Notes under the pieces: model-generated | What the model was told of the DNA's origin: nothing | The model's database searches: none | The model's input: the letters and a program-made list of their open reading frames with translations, nothing else | Translations under genes and position numbers: made by a program | NCBI GenBank assembly: GCA_012799425.1 | Contig: JAAZLF010000487.1 | Location: 1-9,399, forward strand | Source: Actinomycetales bacterium | GTDB lineage: Bacteria > Actinomycetota > Actinomycetes > Actinomycetales > Dermabacteraceae | Direction of reading: 5' to 3' | DNA: 9,399 nt | Shown: piece after piece, positions 5,301-9,399 of the stretch | Position numbering within the stretch: the stretch's first letter is position 1 | Layout of the letters: every line of letters starts with the position of its first letter

Positions 5301-6593
5301 ATGATCGCTCGACGACACGTCCTGGCCGCGGGTGCGGCAGGTTCGGCCGCCCTCGCCCTCGCCGCCTGCGGAGGCGACTCCGGCGACTCCGGTGGGGAGG
5401 TGGATGGCGAGGGCAAGACCATCACCATGTGGCTGATGGAGGGCACGAACGCCAGCGCTGACACCTACATCGAAGAGCTCAAGGCGGCGTTCGCCGAAGC
5501 CACCGGCGCCACGCTCGACGTGCAGGTCCAGCCCTGGGAGGGCGCCCACGACAAGTTCGTCACCGCCATGGCCGGCGGCACCGGTCCCGACGTCGCCGAG
5601 GTGGGCACCACGTGGGTGCCCGAGTTCGCCGACGCCGGGGGCCTGGACGATCTCACCGAGGACATCGAGGCCGCGGGCCTCACCGACGGCATGGTCGAGG
5701 GACTCGTCGAGGCCGGCACGCTCGACGGCGTGATGTACGGGATGCCCTGGTATGCCGGCGTGCGCTCGATCCTCGGCAACCGGGACATGCTCGATGAGGC
5801 GGGGGTGAACTCGCAGCCCCAGAACTGGGACGAGCTGCTGACGATGATCACCACGCTCGAGGAGCACAACTCGGACTGGATCTCCTTCCCTGTCCCCGGC
5901 GCCAGCATCTTCTCCGCCACCCCGTTCATCTGGGGTGCGGGCGGCGAGATCGCCGAGGAGGTCGACGGGGTCTGGTCCGCCACCATCAACGCCCCCGAGG
6001 CCGTCGAGGGCCTGACCTGGTACACGGACCTCGCACTGAAGCACAACTCCTCGACCGCCGCCGCCACCACGTGGGTGGAGACCGAGGCGCTCGCCGAGTT
6101 CCTGCAGGAGAAGGTGCCGATGTTCATCACCGGCTCCTGGGTTCCCGCCACGATCCGGCAGGACAACCCCGAGCTCGCGGACAAGCTGGTGGCGTTCACG
6201 ATCCCGGCCAAGGACAGCCCCGTCGCGCCGTCCTTCCTCGGCGGCTCCCTGATGTGCCGCTTCACCGAGACCCAGGAGCCCGAGCTCGCCTTCGAGCTGA
6301 TCAAGCTGGTCACCACCGGTGACTTCGCCACGCGCTGGGCCGAGGAGACCAATTACTTCCCCGGCACCATCGAGGCGATGGACGAGGTCGTCGCCGGCGG
6401 TGACGAGCTCACCGCCGTCTTCGCGCAGCAGATGACCGAGGGTGGCAAGACCGTCCCCGTCACCCCGGCGTGGGGCAAGATCGAGGGCGCGAAGACCATG
6501 AGCACCCTGGTGGGCACCGTCCTCGAGGGGACCCCGGTCCAGGAGGCGGCGGATACCGCCGCCACCGAGATGGACGGCTTCTTCTCCGAATGA
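5301..6593 (+). CDS. Sugar ABC transporter solute-binding lipoprotein (family 1)
   Basis: This 430-residue extracellular receptor captures an oligosaccharide and delivers it to the two permeases encoded downstream. The N-terminus has Arg-Arg (4-5, ARRHVL), an Ala-rich hydrophobic core and the lipobox LAAC (20-23), so C23 should be lipidated; the twin Arg suggests Tat export, common in actinobacteria. A Gly/Ser/Asp linker (24-39) precedes the first strand KTITMWLMEG. The segment AGGTGPDVAEVGTTWVPEFADAG and the later MFITGSWVPATI are typical of SBP_bac_1 sugar receptors, and the many Trp residues fit stacking against sugar rings. Start: ATG 5301 has AAGGAG 6 nt upstream. It is first in an operon with two permeases and a GH3 enzyme; the stop codon overlaps the next start (ATGA). 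Context suggests a GlcNAc-containing ligand (chitobiose/NgcE- or DasA-like), but the ligand is inferred from the neighbour, not from binding residues. Confidence -1.
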   Translation: MIARRHVLAAGAAGSAALALAACGGDSGDSGGEVDGEGKTITMWLMEGTNASADTYIEELKAAFAEATGATLDVQVQPWEGAHDKFVTAMAGGTGPDVAEVGTTWVPEFADAGGLDDLTEDIEAAGLTDGMVEGLVEAGTLDGVMYGMPWYAGVRSILGNRDMLDEAGVNSQPQNWDELLTMITTLEEHNSDWISFPVPGASIFSATPFIWGAGGEIAEEVDGVWSATINAPEAVEGLTWYTDLALKHNSSTAAATTWVETEALAEFLQEKVPMFITGSWVPATIRQDNPELADKLVAFTIPAKDSPVAPSFLGGSLMCRFTETQEPELAFELIKLVTTGDFATRWAEETNYFPGTIEAMDEVVAGGDELTAVFAQQMTEGGKTVPVTPAWGKIEGAKTMSTLVGTVLEGTPVQEAADTAATEMDGFFSE

Positions 6594-7567
6594 GCTCGAC
6601 CTCGACAGTGGGCACCGGAGCCCCGCGGGACGGTGCGGAGGGGCTGACCCGCCGCACCGTCCCGCTGGGGCGCCGAGTCCGTCGCGCCGCCGCTCCCTGG
6701 CTCCTGCTGGCCCCCGGCCTGATCGTGCTCGGGGTGCTGCTCCTGTGGCCGATGCTGCGGGTGCTGAACCTGTCGCTCCAGGACTACGAACTGCGCAACC
6801 TCCTGCGCGGCGACAGCAACTACGTGGGACTGGACAACTACATCCAGGTGCTCACGGATCCGTTCCTGTGGAAGACCGTCCTGCCGAACACCGTCGGCTT
6901 CGCGCTCGTGTGCGTGGTGCTGACGATGATCGTGGGCACCGTCGTCGCGCTGTTCCTGAACTCGCTGGGCACCGTGTGGCGCTCGCTCTCCACCACCGCG
7001 ATCATGGTGGCCTGGGCGGTGCCGGCGCTGACCGGCACCTATATCTTCGTGTGGCTCTTCGATCCGCAGTCCGGCCTGGTCATCTCGACCCTCGACGGGC
7101 TCGGTGTGATGGAGGCGGGCAGCTACAACTGGTTCACCAACCGGTGGACCTTCTACGCGATCGCCACGATCAACGTGGTCTACCACGGCTTCCCGTTCAT
7201 CGCGGTGACGATGCTCGCCGGGCTCATGACCGTCCCGGACGAGCACTACGAGGCCGCCGCGCTCGACGGCGCGAGCGCCTGGGGGCGCTTCTGGAACGTC
7301 ACCGTGCCCACCCTGCGCCCCATCATCGCCGTGTGCGTCATCCTCTCGACGATCTGGGACTTCAAGGTGTTCGTGCAGATCTTCCTGATGCCCGGCGGTG
7401 ACGGGACCACCCGCTCGGTGATGAACCTCGGCGTGTGGTCGTACACCCAGTCCTTCGCCCAGGGCGAGTACGGCATGGGCTCGACCATCGCGGTGCTGCT
7501 GACGGCGCTGCTGCTGGTGATCTCGGTGGTCTACATCCGCACCCTGATGAAGGAGGAGGAGCTGTGA
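6590..7567 (+). CDS. Carbohydrate ABC transporter permease (MalF/UgpA type)
   Basis: This is a 325-residue inner-membrane subunit of a CUT1-family importer with six hydrophobic segments; the first is at about 36-58, after a basic, disordered N-terminal tail. The EAA loop that docks on the ATPase is clear: EHYEAAALDGASAWGRFWNV (218-237), followed by TVPTLRPI. The extracellular region near NYVGLDNYIQVLTDP (77-91) is the usual MalF/UgpA-type signature. Start: ATG 6590 overlaps the stop of the binding-protein gene as ATGA, so translation is probably coupled; a longer in-frame reading upstream only overlaps the preceding gene. It forms a heterodimer with the next gene's product. No ATPase gene is in the window, so the complex probably uses a shared MsiK-like ATPase. 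Confidence -1.
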   Translation: MSSTSTVGTGAPRDGAEGLTRRTVPLGRRVRRAAAPWLLLAPGLIVLGVLLLWPMLRVLNLSLQDYELRNLLRGDSNYVGLDNYIQVLTDPFLWKTVLPNTVGFALVCVVLTMIVGTVVALFLNSLGTVWRSLSTTAIMVAWAVPALTGTYIFVWLFDPQSGLVISTLDGLGVMEAGSYNWFTNRWTFYAIATINVVYHGFPFIAVTMLAGLMTVPDEHYEAAALDGASAWGRFWNVTVPTLRPIIAVCVILSTIWDFKVFVQIFLMPGGDGTTRSVMNLGVWSYTQSFAQGEYGMGSTIAVLLTALLLVISVVYIRTLMKEEEL

Positions 7568-8391
7568 ACCGCCGTACCCCCGCCTCCACGGCCGGCAAGG
7601 CGATCGGCGTCGTCGTGCTGATGTCGCTGAGCCTGTTCCCCTTCTACTGGATGCTCTCCACCGCCGTGGACACCAGCCCCCTCTCGCGCGGGGCGAGCCT
7701 GCTGCCCAGCGGCTTCACCCTCGAGCACTTCCGCTACGTGCTGGTCGACGCCGGCTTCCTGCGCTATGTGCGGGTCTCGGTGATCGTGGCCGTGGGCACC
7801 GTGGTGCTCTCCGCGATCGTCGCTCTGCTGGCGGCCGTGGCCGTGGCGCGCTTCCGCTTCCGCCTGCGCACCCAGGTGCTGATCATGGTGCTCATGGTGC
7901 AGATGGTCCCGCTCGAGGCGCTGGTCATCCCGCTGTTCCTCCAGGCCCGCAACCTGCAGATGCTCAACTCCCTGCTGGGGCTGATCATCGTCTACCTGGG
8001 GTTCTCGCTGGCCTTCGCGATCTGGAACCTGCGCGGCTTCGTCGCGGCGGTCCCCCGGGAGCTGGAGGAGGCCGCGTACATCGACGGCGCCTCCTGGTTC
8101 CGCATGTTCCGTTCGGTGCTGCTGCCGCTGGTCGCGCCCGGCTTGGTGGCGACCTCGGTGTTCTCCTTCATCACCGCCTGGAACGAGTTCATCTTCGCGC
8201 TGACCTTCATGCAGGACAGCTCGAAGTACACGGTCGGCGTGGGGCTGCGCACGTTCTTCACCCAGAACACCGCGGACTGGGGATCGGTGATGGCCGCCTC
8301 GACGATCATCACCCTGCCCGTGGTGATCTTCTTCGTGCTGGTCCAGCGCAACCTCGCCAAGGGCATGACCGCCGGGGCGGTGAAGGGCTGA
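7564..8391 (+). CDS. Carbohydrate ABC transporter permease (MalG/UgpE type)
   Basis: This is a 275-residue CUT1 importer subunit with six membrane segments, the first at about 11-32. The family signature LFPFYWMLSTAVDT is at 24-37, and the EAA loop ELEEAAYIDGASWFRMFRSV (166-185), followed by LLPLVAPGL, contacts the ATPase. FITAWNEFIFALTF (202-215) is the conserved segment of MalG-type permeases. Start: GTG 7564 overlaps the previous TGA as GTGA and has AAGGAGGAGGAG directly upstream; this purine run also encodes the acidic KEEEL tail of the preceding permease. The length is normal for the family. It is translationally coupled to its partner and followed after 3 nt by the GH3 gene. Confidence -1.
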   Translation: MNRRTPASTAGKAIGVVVLMSLSLFPFYWMLSTAVDTSPLSRGASLLPSGFTLEHFRYVLVDAGFLRYVRVSVIVAVGTVVLSAIVALLAAVAVARFRFRLRTQVLIMVLMVQMVPLEALVIPLFLQARNLQMLNSLLGLIIVYLGFSLAFAIWNLRGFVAAVPRELEEAAYIDGASWFRMFRSVLLPLVAPGLVATSVFSFITAWNEFIFALTFMQDSSKYTVGVGLRTFFTQNTADWGSVMAASTIITLPVVIFFVLVQRNLAKGMTAGAVKG

Positions 8392-8394
8392 GCC

Positions 8395-9399
8395 ATGGCA
8401 CATCCATCCTGGGACCGTGACGCGCTCGGCGTGCTGATGGCGCCGTTCACCGGCACCGAGCTGCCCGCCTGGGTGGAGGAGGTGCTGGGGGCTGGCCTGG
8501 CCTCGGTGATCCTGTTCGGTCACAACACCCCCACCCCGCAGACCGCCGGGTCGCTCGCCCGAGCGGTGCACGCGCGCGCACCGGACTGTGTGGTCGCGAT
8601 CGACGAGGAGGGAGGGGATGTCACTCGCATCCAGTCCGCGACCGGCTCGTCCCTGCCCACCGCGTGGGCGCTCGGGGAGGTCGATGACATCGAGCTGACC
8701 CGCGCGGTGGGCAGCGCGCTCGGCGATGTGCTCGCCGCATGCGACCTCGACCTCGCGCTCGCCCCGGTCCTGGACGTCTCCACCGATCCGGCCAACCCCG
8801 TGATCGGCACCCGGGCGTTCGGCGACGATCCCGACCGGGTCGCCGCGCACGCCCGCGCGTTCTCCACAGGGCTGGTCGACGCGGGGCTGGGCACGTGCGC
8901 GAAGCACTTCCCCGGCCATGGCGCGACCGCGACCGACTCCCATACGGCGCTGCCGCTGATCGACCTGGACGCCCCGCAGTTCGCGCGCGAGCATCTCGCC
9001 CCCTGGTCGATCATCCCGTGGCTGGACAGCGTGATGACCGCCCATGTGCTGGTCCCCGCCCACGGCGAGGGCCCGGCCTCGATATCGCCCTGGTCCAGGC
9101 CCCTGCTGGACCGCGCCGCCGGGGGCCGGTTCCGCGGGCTGGTGATCACCGACGCCCTGGACATGGGCGCCGTCGCGCAGGAGCCCGGGTATGCCGAGGC
9201 GGTGGTGAGTGCGATCGAGTCCGGCGCGGATCTGCTCTGCCTGGGCACCTCGATCCGTCGTGACGACCAGCAGATGCTGCGTGAGGCGCATGACGCACTG
9301 ATCGCGGCGGTGGACTCCGGCCGGATCACCCGCCAGGGGCTGCGTGCCCGCGCCGAGCACACCCGCGATGTCCTGCACACGCTGCGCACCCGCCGCCGC
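8395..9399 (+). CDS. nagZ: GH3 beta-N-acetylhexosaminidase, NagZ type (3' end outside window)
   Basis: The frame is open from ATG 8395 to the last base (335 codons, no stop), so the C-terminus is missing. The visible part covers most of a GH3 TIM barrel: IDEEGGDVTRIQ (69-80), APVLDVSTDPANPVIGTRAFGDDP (123-146), the NagZ-class signature KHFPGHG (170-176) with DSH (181-183), whose His is the unusual acid/base of this subgroup, and VITDALDM (250-257) with D253 as the expected nucleophile. There is no signal peptide, so it should act in the cytoplasm on imported GlcNAc-beta-linked sugars (chitobiose, GlcNAc-MurNAc or derivatives). NagZ-type GH3 enzymes with the Asp-His dyad include the phosphorylase Nag3 of Cellulomonas fimi, so the product could be GlcNAc-1-phosphate rather than GlcNAc. 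It lies 3 nt after the permease gene, probably one transcript. Symbol by motif similarity. Confidence -1.
   Translation, partial: MAHPSWDRDALGVLMAPFTGTELPAWVEEVLGAGLASVILFGHNTPTPQTAGSLARAVHARAPDCVVAIDEEGGDVTRIQSATGSSLPTAWALGEVDDIELTRAVGSALGDVLAACDLDLALAPVLDVSTDPANPVIGTRAFGDDPDRVAAHARAFSTGLVDAGLGTCAKHFPGHGATATDSHTALPLIDLDAPQFAREHLAPWSIIPWLDSVMTAHVLVPAHGEGPASISPWSRPLLDRAAGGRFRGLVITDALDMGAVAQEPGYAEAVVSAIESGADLLCLGTSIRRDDQQMLREAHDALIAAVDSGRITRQGLRARAEHTRDVLHTLRTRRR

Noticed and set aside
7531..9378. 615-codon reading frame on the - strand opposite the second permease and the GH3 gene
   Set aside because: The translation is low-complexity (His, Arg, Gln, Gly, Asp) and without recognisable domains, while both + strand genes carry family motifs along their full length.
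1..9399. tRNA, rRNA, CRISPR, insertion sequence or phage genes
   Set aside because: No cloverleaf-like segment, regular direct repeats, terminal inverted repeats or transposase/integrase motifs were seen; base composition is uniform across the genes.

Overview
The window is a very GC-rich piece of chromosome with GTG starts, strong GC bias at third codon positions, a lipoprotein/Tat-type binding protein and a sugar ABC cassette without its own ATPase. Together these point to an actinobacterium; a Dermabacteraceae/Brachybacterium-like host is my guess, not something the sequence proves. There are seven protein-coding genes plus one 11-codon leader peptide. I see no RNA genes, mobile elements, CRISPR arrays or phage genes.

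Left part (1-2360), aromatic amino acids: the 3' end of a HisC/Pat-type PLP aminotransferase on the + strand meets trpB (tryptophan synthase beta chain) on the - strand, tail to tail. trpB stands alone, with no trpA, trpC or other trp gene in the window. In front of it is a readable tryptophan attenuator: a leader peptide, [11 protein letters not shown], with two adjacent Trp codons, a hairpin that overlaps its end, and a competing 11-bp terminator-like stem. The leader gene appears to be leaderless, because a TATCGT -10-like box ends 7 nt before its ATG. Divergent from it is an MFS permease.

Middle part (2358-5094): the MFS permease gene is followed, after a 66-nt gap with a plausible promoter and an ideal Shine-Dalgarno sequence, by a Gfo/Idh/MocA-family NAD(P)-binding protein. 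This protein lacks the usual EKP lysine but has a Y-P-T-H motif. A 15-bp perfect hairpin closes this unit.

Right part (5095-9399): a tightly packed sugar uptake operon. It encodes a lipoprotein solute-binding protein and two permeases, joined by ATGA and GTGA stop/start overlaps, and then, 3 nt later, a cytoplasmic GH3 enzyme with the NagZ signature (KHFPGHG...DSH) that runs off the end of the window. The simplest reading is import of a GlcNAc-containing oligosaccharide (chitobiose or muropeptide type), powered by a shared ATPase encoded elsewhere (MsiK type), followed by intracellular release of GlcNAc by hydrolysis or phosphorolysis. The 255-nt region before the operon holds several overlapping inverted repeats around a weak promoter and is the likely site of sugar-responsive repression.
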